Source: Rhinopomastus cyanomelas
Lineage: Eukaryota; Chordata; Aves; Bucerotiformes; Rhinopomastidae
Length of the DNA: 64,000 nt
Reading direction: 5' to 3'
NCBI GenBank assembly: GCA_013400115.1
Contig: VXBP01010393.1
Span: 62,001 to 126,000, forward strand
Part shown: positions 57,201 through 64,000 of the stretch, in pieces
Position numbering within the stretch: the first letter of the stretch is position 1
Layout: the number at the start of each line of letters is the position of its first letter
Notes under the pieces: generated by a model
Told to the model about the DNA's origin: nothing
Databases searched by the model: none
Seen by the model: only the letters and a program-made list of their open reading frames with translations
Program-made: the position numbers and the translations under genes

Positions 57201-60200
57201 CAGGATGGGAGGCAGGACGTGCTGTGGGGTGCAGGATGGGAGGCAGGATGTGCTGTGGGGTGCAGGATGGGAGGCAGGACGTGGGACGTGCTGCCTGCGC
57301 CCCATCCCACGGGGCTGGTAGCACGCAGCAGCTCCACTGGGAAAGGCCCCTGGCTCAGGAGCCCGGCTGGAGCCTTGGCTCCGGGCGTGAGGTGCGAGCC
57401 AGCCCCACTGAGCTCCTGGCCAACCTGTCCCTGTCGCTGCCTCTGTCGCTCAGGCCGAAGGGGTCAAGGCGGAACCTTTTGAAACCCACTCGGCACTGGA
57501 GATCGCGGAGCAGCTGACGCTGCTGGACCACCTGGTCTTCAAGAAGATCCCCTACGAGTGAGTTACCGGGAGGGAGGAGGAGCTGCTCTGCCCCCCAGGG
57601 CTCTGTGGCCACCGGCTAAACCCAGCGAGGGCAGAGCCTTCTCGGCTCCCTCGTGAGCAGCCTAGGCTGGGCTTGATCCCACACTCGAGGCACCCGCCGG
57701 CCCCAGCTTGGGGAGACCCTCCCACAGCCATTGCAGCCCCAGGGGTGTCCCAGCGGCGCTGGGGCAGAGGCCCTGGGGTCTGGGCACCGCGCGGCTGCGG
57801 CAGAGCTCTGGCGGGGCCCGGGCTGTCCCCGGCAGCGGGACCTGAGCGGTGCTGCTTGCAGGGAGTTCTTCGGGCAAGGCTGGATGAAGCTGGAGAAGAA
57901 CGAGAGGACCCCCTACATCATGAAGAACACGAAGCACTTCAACGACGTAAGTGCGGCCGCAGCGTGGCGAAGGCAGAGCTCTCACAGTCGGGGTGAGGGG
58001 ACCTCCTCCAGGGCCACCCTTGCCCTGAGCAGGGCCATTCCCACCCAGAGCAGGGTGCTCAGAGCCCCAGGGGCCAACCTGCCCTGGGACGGTGCCAGCA
58101 GTGGGGCTTCTCCCAGCTCTTGGAGCACCCTGGGCCAGGCTCTCACACCCTCAGCCCCAACAACCTCCTCCTTCTCTCTGCTCTGAACCTCCCTCTGTCA
58201 GGTTAGAAGGTCCTGAAGGTCTTTTCCCACCATGATGATGCTGCTGGTGGTGGATAATTGCTGATGAGCTGAGGCGAAGCAGCCAGCTCCTCGCAGCATT
58301 AGCCAGGGGCTGGGCTGCACCGGGCTGCTCCATGGGTGTCACCAGCCTCGTGGCCCTGGTGCTGCTGGAGTGGTGCAGGACAGGCAGATCTCCCACAGCG
58401 GAGCATCTCCTGGAGAAGCTGTTCTGGTGGAGGGGAAACAGCTCTGAACATGAGGCGACAGGAGGGTTCCCACAGCCCCCGGCATCGCTCTGGGCTGGAA
58501 ACGGCCTGGGCAAAAGGGCCTGAGGTGGGGTGGGGTGGTGGTCACCAGCAGGCGGTGATGAGCCAGGGAGTGCCCAGGGGGCCAGGAGGCCTGGGGTCAG
58601 GACCAGTGTGGCCAGCAGGACCAGGGCAGGCATCCAGCCCCCTGCACTGGGCACTGGGGGGGGGCTCGCCTCCACTTGTGGGGTCAGTCCTGGGCCCCTC
58701 GGTGCCAGCAGGACAGGGAGGGCTGGGGCTCAGTGGGGACGGGGCAGCGGGGGCCTTCAAGGTCCATTCCGACCCAACCAGCCCCACGGAACTGGGGCCG
58801 CGTCGCTGCCCTCCAGAGCCGCCTGACAGCTGGGGCCGGGGTCTGCCCAGGTCAGCAACCTGATCGCGTCCGAGATCCTGCGCAACGAGGAGGTGGTGGC
58901 ACGGGTGAGCGCCATCGAGAAGTGGGTGGCGGTGGCCGACATCTGCCGGTGCCTGCACAACTACAACGCCGTGCTGGAGATCACCTCCTCCCTCAACCGC
59001 AGTGCCATCTTCCGCCTCAAGAAGACCTGGCTCAAGGTCTCCAAGCAGGTGGGCACCGGGGGCTGGCGAGGGAGACGGGACGGCAGGGAAGGGGCAGGAG
59101 CTGTGGGCAGCTCGGCCCCGCGCGGCAGCCGGGCTGGAGACCTGCAGCCGGAGAGGCGCAGACGCCTCCCTGAACCGGGGCTTCGCGGGGAGAGGCTCCC
59201 GGGTGCCCAACACGCGAGGAGCCAGCCCGGGGCCGCTCTGCGGGCTCCCCTGCTGCCGAGCCTCCCCTCTTGGGTTCCTCTGGGCCCGCAGTGGGGGGTC
59301 CCGCGGGCTGGGGGCTGCTACCAGCGCCTCCCCTCGGGGTCCCCTGCAGACGAAGGCTCTGATCGACAAGCTGCAGAAGCTGGTGTCGTCGGAGGGCCGG
59401 TTCAAGAACCTGCGGGAGGCCCTGAAAAAGTGAGTGCTGAGCACCCTGGGGTGCTGCCGCGGCTCCCCAGCGGCTGGCGCTTGCCCCTCCAGCCAACCAG
59501 GGACCCTGCTCAGGCAACCCCGAGCTGCGCAGAGCTGGCAGTGCAGCTGGCTCCCTTAGCCCCATGCTTGCCCGGGGTGCTGGGGAGGGGAGAGCGGGGG
59601 TCCTTGCAGGTCCTGCCTGCCGTGGGTGACCCACGTCCCCCTGCAACGGCCCCGAGTAGAGCAGCTCTGTCTGCCTCTGCCCCAGTTGTGACCCGCCGTG
59701 CGTGCCCTACCTGGGCATGTACCTGACCGACCTGGCCTTCATTGAGGAGGGCACCCCCAACTACACCGAGGACGGCCTCGTCAACTTCTCCAAGATGCGG
59801 ATGGTGAGTGGTGGCCCCGCGGCTCCGTGCCTGGCACTGGGGCGAAGGCGCCGGCCCTCTGCCAGGTCCGGAGGGTCTGCGCCGGCTGCCCTCCCCGCCG
59901 TGGGGCCGGGGCCGCTGGCTGCGCTCTCAGGGGCCCTGCGCCGCCTCCCCACAGATCTCCCACATCATCCGAGAGATCCGCCAGTTCCAGCAGACCTCCT
60001 ACAAGATCGAGCACCAGCCCAAGGTACCCCTCTGCCCCGGGAGCCCCCGGCCTGGTGCCGCGTGGCCTCTGCCTCGCGGTGGCCCCCACACGTGTGACCA
60101 AGTGGAAGCTCTCGGCCGCGGCACCGCAGAGCCGGCGGCTTGGGGCTTTCTGCTCTTCTCCAGAAGCACCCAACCCTCCAGGAGAGCAGCTCCCAAACAG

Positions 60201-61186
60201 CTGCAGCCCCCCAGGCGCCTGCCCAGTGGAGCTGGCGATGGGGCCAGCTCAGACCACCCCCAAACCATGCTCTGGTGCCTGTGTGCAGTGGCGGGAGCGG
60301 CCCCAGTCCTGCGGGACCATGGGCCCTGCCCGCACCAGCGGAGGCTGTAGAGCTGTGGGCTCTGATCTCAGCCTCGGCGCTGCTGCTCCCTGCCCGGGCA
60401 CCCCAGTGGGACCAGGCATCACCCCATCTCCCTGTGGAGGTGGGACACAGATCCTGGATGCACTTCTGGGTGCTGCTGGTGCTTCCCCGGCAAAGGCTCT
60501 GCTGCCAGCTGCTCCTTGTGCCGGGCGCCAGCTCTGATCCGCAGGCGGGTGCCCCATGCCAGCACAGGCTGTGCCCCTGGCACTGCTGCTGAGGCCAGAA
60601 AGCAACGAGGGAAGGATCTGCTGGGCCCTGTGAGCAGGTGCCCTGGCAGCACCAGAGCAGAGCTCCTGCCTCAGCAGCAACCACCCTGCAGCAAGAGCAT
60701 CCCTGCCCAGCCCCTTCCTTACCAGGAGCCTGTGCTCTCCGCAGGAGAGAACTTGGGGTTGAGAAAATAGCTCCAGGGAGGAGAATGAAGGAAACCAGCA
60801 TGGAGGTCAGGGCAAGGCTCTGCAGCCCCGGGGGTGGCAGAGCCACGGGCTGTGCCTGGGTCAGCTCTGGAGCCACAGGGATGGCAGAGCCATGGGCTGT
60901 GCCTGGGTCAGCTCTGGAGCCCAGGGATGGCAGAGCCATGGGCTGTGCCGGTGCCGGCTGGCAGGAAGCGCTGTCCATTCTCTGCTCCTTGTGTCCCCCC
61001 TGGGTCTCTGTCGCTCCCCAGTTTCAGAGTCGGTGGTCGGCCGCAGCAGAGGTGGGTCCGTCGCCACTAAGGGCTTTGCTCTCCTCCTGCCAGGTGACGC
61101 AGTACCTGCTGGACCACTCGTTTGTGATGGACGAGGAAACCCTTTATGAGGCTTCCCTGCGGATAGAGCCCAAGCTGCCTTCTTGA
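46794..61186 (+). CDS. RASGRF1: RASGRF1, Ras/Rac guanine-nucleotide exchange factor (5' end missing)
   Basis: Visible coding exons: 46794-46900, 47185-47332, 48130-48222, 48417-48670, 49351-49430, 49806-49999, 50329-50438, 50681-50799, 50957-51117, 51657-51720, 52487-52623, 53462-53544, 53968-54216, 54501-54871, 55010-55135, 55759-55929, 56186-56292, 56414-56526, 56788-56848, 57454-57557, 57862-57946, 58851-59048, 59350-59429, 59686-59803, 59955-60023, 61094-61186. All phases agree and give 1164 residues plus stop. Human RASGRF1 is about 1270 residues; the missing ~90 N-terminal residues (start codon, first half of PH1) correspond to exon 1. Order: PH1, coiled coil, IQ, DH, PH2, REM, Ser/Pro linker, CDC25. 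The protein links Ca2+/calmodulin and GPCR signals in neurons to Ras activation (CDC25) and Rac activation (DH). No frameshift or stop interrupts it. Confidence 0.97.
47950..48095 (+). repeat. Minisatellite in RASGRF1 intron 3
   Basis: Six or seven diverged units of GGGTGTCCCAGGGACATGTC type, about 20-23 bp each. Confidence 0.8.
48417..50799 (+). CDS. RASGRF1: RASGRF1 exons 5-9: IQ motif and DH domain
   Basis: 48417-48670 begins with the IQ calmodulin-binding motif (VQSFLRGWLCRRKWKTIIQD) and enters the DH domain (RKRNQVVF-type start, EAEYVQQLHILVNNFLRPL). 49351-49430, 49806-49999, 50329-50438 and 50681-50799 continue it, with the conserved DH core PMFQIPRYILTLHELL spanning the 49999/50329 junction. 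DH is the Rac-directed catalytic domain. The donor after 50438 (AG|GTCAGA) is weaker than the others. Confidence 0.96.
48970..49205 (+). mobile_element. CR1 LINE 3' end in RASGRF1 intron 5
   Basis: GTGGATTTAGGTCAGACAGG, then GGAACAGGCTGCCCAGAGA, TCAAGGTCAGGCTGGCTGGG, GGGTTGGACTGGGTG and a terminal TTTAATGATCCTGTGA. Sense orientation, 5' truncated. Confidence 0.85.
50957..52623 (+). CDS. RASGRF1: RASGRF1 exons 10-12: PH2 domain
   Basis: 50957-51117 holds the first PH2 strands (GSLIQVPMSEKGK, QCFLFSKHLIICTRG). 51657-51720 holds NGVISLIDCTLVEE and the acidic STDED loop. 52487-52623 ends the domain (DIDHLDFKIVVEPKD; SSRQEKAAWTSDISQ with the C-terminal helix Trp). The acceptor of the last exon (GTTGTGTGTTGCAAAG) has a poor polypyrimidine tract. 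Confidence 0.95.
53462..54871 (+). CDS. RASGRF1: RASGRF1 exons 13-15: REM (RasGEF N-terminal) domain and serine-rich linker
   Basis: 53462-53544 (CVDNIRCNGLMMNAFEENSK) leads into the REM domain in 53968-54216 ([40 protein letters not shown]). 54501-54871 encodes a long linker with KSSSPSRRRKLSLNIPIITG, a Ser/Pro- and Arg-rich phosphorylation region, and a more divergent part after ALDLAALSC. Confidence 0.95.
55010..56848 (+). CDS. RASGRF1: RASGRF1 exons 16-20: regulatory linker
   Basis: 55010-55135 is acidic and then SPTKSPTTPK, with proline-directed kinase sites. 55759-55929 contains FSYNNGVVMTSCREL and the RRMSLAS motif, which is the PKA/PKC site known in rodents as Ser916 that is phosphorylated on muscarinic or cAMP signalling. 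56186-56292, 56414-56526 and 56788-56848 (NRVLNVLRHWVSKHSQ; LKFRVISFLEEV; LTQEDPGDNQITLEE) bridge to the CDC25 domain. Confidence 0.94.
57189..57281 (+). repeat. 31-bp tandem repeat in RASGRF1 intron 20
   Basis: Three near-identical units (TGCTGTGGGGTGCAGGATGG + GAGGCAGGA(C/T)G) start at 57189, 57220 and 57251, with partial copies on both sides. Confidence 0.9.
57454..61186 (+). CDS. RASGRF1: RASGRF1 exons 21-27: CDC25 (RasGEF) catalytic domain
   Basis: 57454-57557 starts the domain (HSALEIAEQLTLLDHLVFKK). 57862-57946, 58851-59048 (VSAIEKWVAVADICRCLHNY, then NAVLEITSSLNRSAIFRLKK), 59350-59429, 59686-59803 (PPCVPYLGMYLTDLAFIEEG) and 59955-60023 carry the Ras-opening helical hairpin and catalytic core. 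61094-61186 ends the protein with RIEPKLPS and a TGA at 61184-61186. Confidence 0.96.
58005..58205 (-). mobile_element. Diverged CR1-like fragment in RASGRF1 intron 22
   Basis: CAGGGTGCTCAGAGCCCCAG, CCAACCTGCCCTGGGACGG and GAGCACCCTGGGCCAGGCTC, then TCTGAACCTCCCTCTGTC resemble the antisense 3' portion of CR1. Confidence 0.45.
60835..60950 (+). repeat. 46-47-bp tandem repeat in the last RASGRF1 intron
   Basis: Units beginning TGGCAGAGCCA(C/T)GGGCTGTG start at 60835, 60882 and 60928; two and a half copies. Confidence 0.85.
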
Positions 61187-61996
61187 GGCCGGCGAGCGGC
61201 CGGTGGCTGCTGTACACAGGCTATACCATATGTACATACCTGGTTGTTCCTGTTGGATGCCCTGGAGTGACTCCCGCGTACGTGCTGTTCCACGCCAACT
61301 GCCCTCTTCCTCCTCTTCCTCGCCCTCATCCTTAGGCCGCAGTAGGACCCCCGCATCGCCCGAGGTTCCGCGCGCCGGCACTGCCGGAGCCCCTCTCCGA
61401 CTTTCTTTCTGTCGCTCGGGGGCTGGCGGCCAGGCGGCTCCTTCCCAGGGGCAGCTCCCGCGCTGGACGGCGTCGGCGGAGGGCAGGGGCCGCGCAGCAA
61501 GCTGTGGCCGCCCACTCTCTGTGCTGAGGGCAGGGGGGTCTCGGCCGCCACCCCGCTGGGAAGATGGACACGTCCCCTCAGCTTCTCCTTGCTGCGTTCG
61601 GCTCCTGCGCCCCAGCTTCTGTTGACCTGCTGTAGCTCCGTATCCCCCGTGACCGCGCTGAGTAACATGACGTAGAGGTAGCAAGCGATGACAGAGTGTT
61701 TTCCTTACACCTGCTGTGCTCCTGGCGGCCGCCCTCACGCAGGACTATGGTGATGTAGTGCTTATTCTGTGAATAGCTCCATGTCTTTTTTACCTTGTAG
61801 GGCGCGGGGGCCCGGCCCGGCCCCCCGCGCCACCCGCGGCAGGCATGCGCCGCTCGCCCGCCTCCCGACACGTGTTGCTGGAAGCAATACCTCGCGGAAT
61901 CGGAGCTCTCTCCAGCCCGAAGGGAAAGCAGACTGATTAGCAAAGGGTCAGACAGCGGGACCGAGACAGAGAGATTTCTGCTGCAAACAGCTCGTC

Positions 61997-62200
61997 TGGA
62001 GAAAGGGAAGGGAAGAATGGAGAAGGAGGTGAAGGAAGAGGAACAAAGAGGAAAGAAGGAAAGGAGGAAGGCGGAGGAGAGAAGAGAAGGGAAAAGGGAA
62101 AGGAAAGGGAAAGAGGGAAGGAGGAGAAGAGAAGAGGAAAGACAGGGGAAGAGGAGAAGAGGGAAGAGGACAGAAGGAGAAAGGAAGGACAAGGAAGGAG
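61997..62200 (+). repeat. Polypurine (GA-rich) tract in RASGRF1 3' UTR
   Basis: About 204 bases of GGAAGAGGA-type sequence interrupted by only seven pyrimidines. Such tracts can form intramolecular triplexes in DNA and bind purine-rich RNA-binding proteins in RNA. Confidence 0.9.
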
Positions 62201-62280
62201 CGGTGGTAGCGATCTCCCAGTTCTGTTCGTTCCCGGGTTTTCTAATGTATAAAGTGTATGTTTCCTGATTACCTCTTGCT

Positions 62281-62286
62281 AATAAA
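62281..62286 (+). terminator. Poly(A) signal of RASGRF1
   Basis: AATAAA about 1.1 kb after the RASGRF1 stop, preceded by the A/T-rich segment TGTATAAAGTGTATG. Confidence 0.75.
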
Positions 62287-62299
62287 TCTATTCGATCTC

Positions 62300-62546
62300 A
62301 GGGTGAACCGCGACCTCACGGGTGTTTATCGGCGGGACCGCCCCGCTGACCCCGCCCCTCCCCCTCCCGNNNNNNNNNNNNNNNNNNNNNNNNNNNNNNN
62401 NCCTCCCTGCCCCGGCCCCCCCCCTCCGGCCGAGCCTCCGCTCGGGTCGTCCCGGTTCGGCTCGGCGCAGGTTGGGGCCGTTCGGTCCGGCTCCGCTGGG
62501 GTTCGCTCGGCTCCGCTCGGCGCGGGTTACCCGGCCCGGTTGGGCC
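62300..62546 (+). promoter_or_regulatory. CTSH CpG-island promoter (contains a 32-N gap)
   Basis: CpG-rich sequence with CGGTTCGGCTCGGCGC and CCGCTCGGCTCCGCTCGGCG words lies between the RASGRF1 poly(A) site and the CTSH start codon. The N run at 62370-62401 falls inside. The two genes are in tandem with less than 300 bp between poly(A) signal and start codon. Confidence 0.6.
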
Positions 62547-64000
62547 ATGGGCTGCGCCGCTCTGCTGGCCCTGGCCGCGCTCCTGGGCCCCGCCGCCGCC
62601 TGGGCCCCGACAGCCGCAGGTAAAGGCGGTACCGGGAGGGGAAGGAGGGGCCGGGCCTGGCCCGGCTCGGCTCCGCCCGGCCCCGGCCCGGCNCCCGGCC
62701 CGGTCCCGCCGCTGACCCGTGCCCGCTCTCCCCGCAGAGGAGCAGCAGTTCCAGGCCTGGATGCAGCAGGTACAGCACCGGGGAGGGGGGTTCGGAGAGG
62801 GGGGGTCTGGCCCGGTTGTCCCGGGCGCGGCTGAACCGCTCTGATTCGCACCCCCCCAGTACAACCGGCAGTACCGGCCTGGCGAGTACCCGCACAGGCT
62901 GCGGGTCTTCCTGGGCTCCCTGCGCCGCATCCAGGAGCACAACGCGGGCAACCACAGCTTCCAGAGTACGAGCCGCCCCGGCCCCCTAAAGCCCCACTCA
63001 GCTCTGCGCCCCCCATCCCAGTGACCTCTGCTTCCCCCTCATCCTGATGAGCTCTGCTCCCCCCCTATCCTCACTGAGCTCTGTCCCCTCATCCCAAAGA
63101 ACTCTGACCCCCCCATCCTCACTGATCTCTGCCACCCTCATCCCCATGAACTCTGCTCCCCCCATCCCAGAGAACTCTGCTTACCCTACCCCACTGAGCT
63201 GTGCTTCCCCCTCATCCCAATGAACTCTGCCCCCCAGCCCCAGTGAGCCCTGTCCCCCGCAGTGAGCTGTGCCCTGCACTAAGCCGCCCCCTCCCCTCCT
63301 CTCATGGCTGCAGTGGGCTTGAACCAGTTCTCAGACCTGACCTTTGCCGAGTTTCGGAAGCTGTTCCTGTGGACAGAGCCCCAGGTGAGGCCCCCAGCAG
63401 GGCGGTAGGGGCAGCAGGGAGCTCCCTGCACCTGGGAACCCAGCACCCAGCTGCACCCGTGCCTGGGTGGGCACCCCATGGCCCTATTGCCCTAATGCCC
63501 TGTCCTGCCAGAGCCTGGGTGAGAGCAGGCTGACCCCACCCCCATCACCTCCATCCCTGCCCTCCCAAACCTGATCCCAAACCTGATCCCAGCTATCTGG
63601 GGTGTGAGGAGAGGAACTGGCCCTCAAGTTGCCCTAAGGGAGGTTGAGGTTGGCCCTGAGGACCAACCCAGGCCTGGCCCAGGCTGCCCAGGGCACTGGG
63701 GGGAGAGTCTCTGTCCCTGGAGGAACTGCAAAGCCCTGGAGATGTGGGATGAGGGACAGAGGTAACTGGGGACCTGACAAGGCCACTTGATCATCTTAAA
63801 GGTCTCTTGTTCTGTGAGCTGTCAGGGTGTGAGCTGAGCTGGCAGAGCTGTGCCTGGGCTGTGCCAGGGCTGCCGGGCTGGCATGGCCAGTGTGCAAGAT
63901 GGCAGCCACCTCGCTCCTGCTGCCTGTGTGCCGCAGCATCCTGCCGCAGCCTCCCACCTCGCTTGCAGAACTGCTCTGCCACGAAGGGGAACTTCCTGCG
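62547..64000 (+). CDS. CTSH: CTSH, cathepsin H (5' part, continues past the window)
   Basis: Exons: 62547-62619, 62738-62769, 62860-62965, 63314-63384, and 63969 to beyond 64000; phases agree. The ATG at 62547 (GGGCCATGGG) starts a signal peptide (ALLALAALLGPAAAWA). The I29 inhibitory propeptide follows: FQAWMQQYNRQY, then YPHRLRVFLGSLRRIQEHN (ERFNIN-like) and MGLNQFSDLTFAEFRKLFLW. The EPQNCSAT octapeptide, split between exons 4 and 5, is the mini-chain that stays disulphide-linked to mature cathepsin H and turns the papain fold into an aminopeptidase. The catalytic Cys, His and Asn lie beyond the window. The protein acts in lysosomes and lung lamellar bodies. A single n at 62693 is in intron 1 and does not affect coding. 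Confidence 0.96.
62990..63265 (+). repeat. Minisatellite in CTSH intron 3
   Basis: Seven or eight units of about 30-35 bp based on (A)ACTCTGCTCCCCCCATCCC(C)A(A/C)TGA, with GAGCTCTG and GAACTCTG alternating. Confidence 0.9.
63595..63815 (+). mobile_element. CR1 LINE 3' fragment in CTSH intron 4
   Basis: GTTGAGGTTGGCCCTGAGGA, CCAGGCTGCCCAGGGCACTG, CTGGAGGAACTGCAAAGCCC and the terminal CTTAAAGGTCTCTTGTTCTG. It is the sense counterpart of the 26513-26850 element. Confidence 0.8.

Larger units (their letters stand above)
61187..62305 (+). other. RASGRF1 3' UTR
   Basis: From the TGA to shortly after the poly(A) signal AATAAA at 62281-62286, about 1.1 kb. It includes a polypurine tract at 61997-62200. 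No other gene lies here. Confidence 0.75.

Noticed and set aside
1..64000. CRISPR arrays, operons, bacterial-type terminators, tRNA or rRNA genes
   Set aside because: Eukaryotic sequence; repeats present are minisatellites without spacer structure, and no tRNA or rRNA cloverleaf or conserved core was seen.

Overview
The window is bird-like nuclear DNA, most simply read as part of a gene-dense avian microchromosome. It is very GC-rich with many CpG islands, coding genes have short introns with GT/AG junctions, and the interspersed repeats I can recognise are CR1 LINE fragments. Two runs of N (41167-41234 and 62370-62401) and one single n (62693) are assembly gaps, both runs lying in GC-rich promoter-like sequence.

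Layout, left to right: a two-exon MESP-family bHLH gene (+, 355-1795); a four-exon gonadotropin-releasing hormone receptor with a C-terminal tail (+, 3251-5313); TMED3, three coding exons (-, 7276-8520); ANKRD34C, one coding exon (-, 10282-11769); a protein-gene-poor stretch of about 29 kb whose one certain gene is the microRNA miR-184 (-, hairpin 20405-20478); RASGRF1 (+, 26 coding exons visible from 46794 to 61186, first coding exon missing and probably inside the 41167-41234 gap); and the 5' part of cathepsin H, CTSH (+, from 62547, running off the right edge). CTSH-RASGRF1-MIR184-ANKRD34C-TMED3 has the same order and relative orientation as human 15q25.1, read in the opposite direction. 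MESP and the GnRH receptor lie where human has other genes.

The genes are not an operon; they are independent vertebrate transcription units. MESP is a paraxial/cardiac mesoderm regulator, GNRHR a reproductive-axis receptor, TMED3 a p24 cargo protein of the early secretory pathway, ANKRD34C a neuronal ankyrin protein, miR-184 a deeply conserved microRNA, RASGRF1 a calcium-responsive Ras/Rac exchange factor, and CTSH a lysosomal aminopeptidase.

The non-coding interval from 12 to 46 kb holds CR1 relics, minisatellites, and several short islands dense in transcription-factor-like motifs (TAAT, RFX X-box, octamer, MEF2, PBX-HOX, Rel). These are candidate regulatory elements. A few isolated splice-flanked or poly(A)-flanked pieces could be exons of unrecognised transcripts; these are reported with low confidence.
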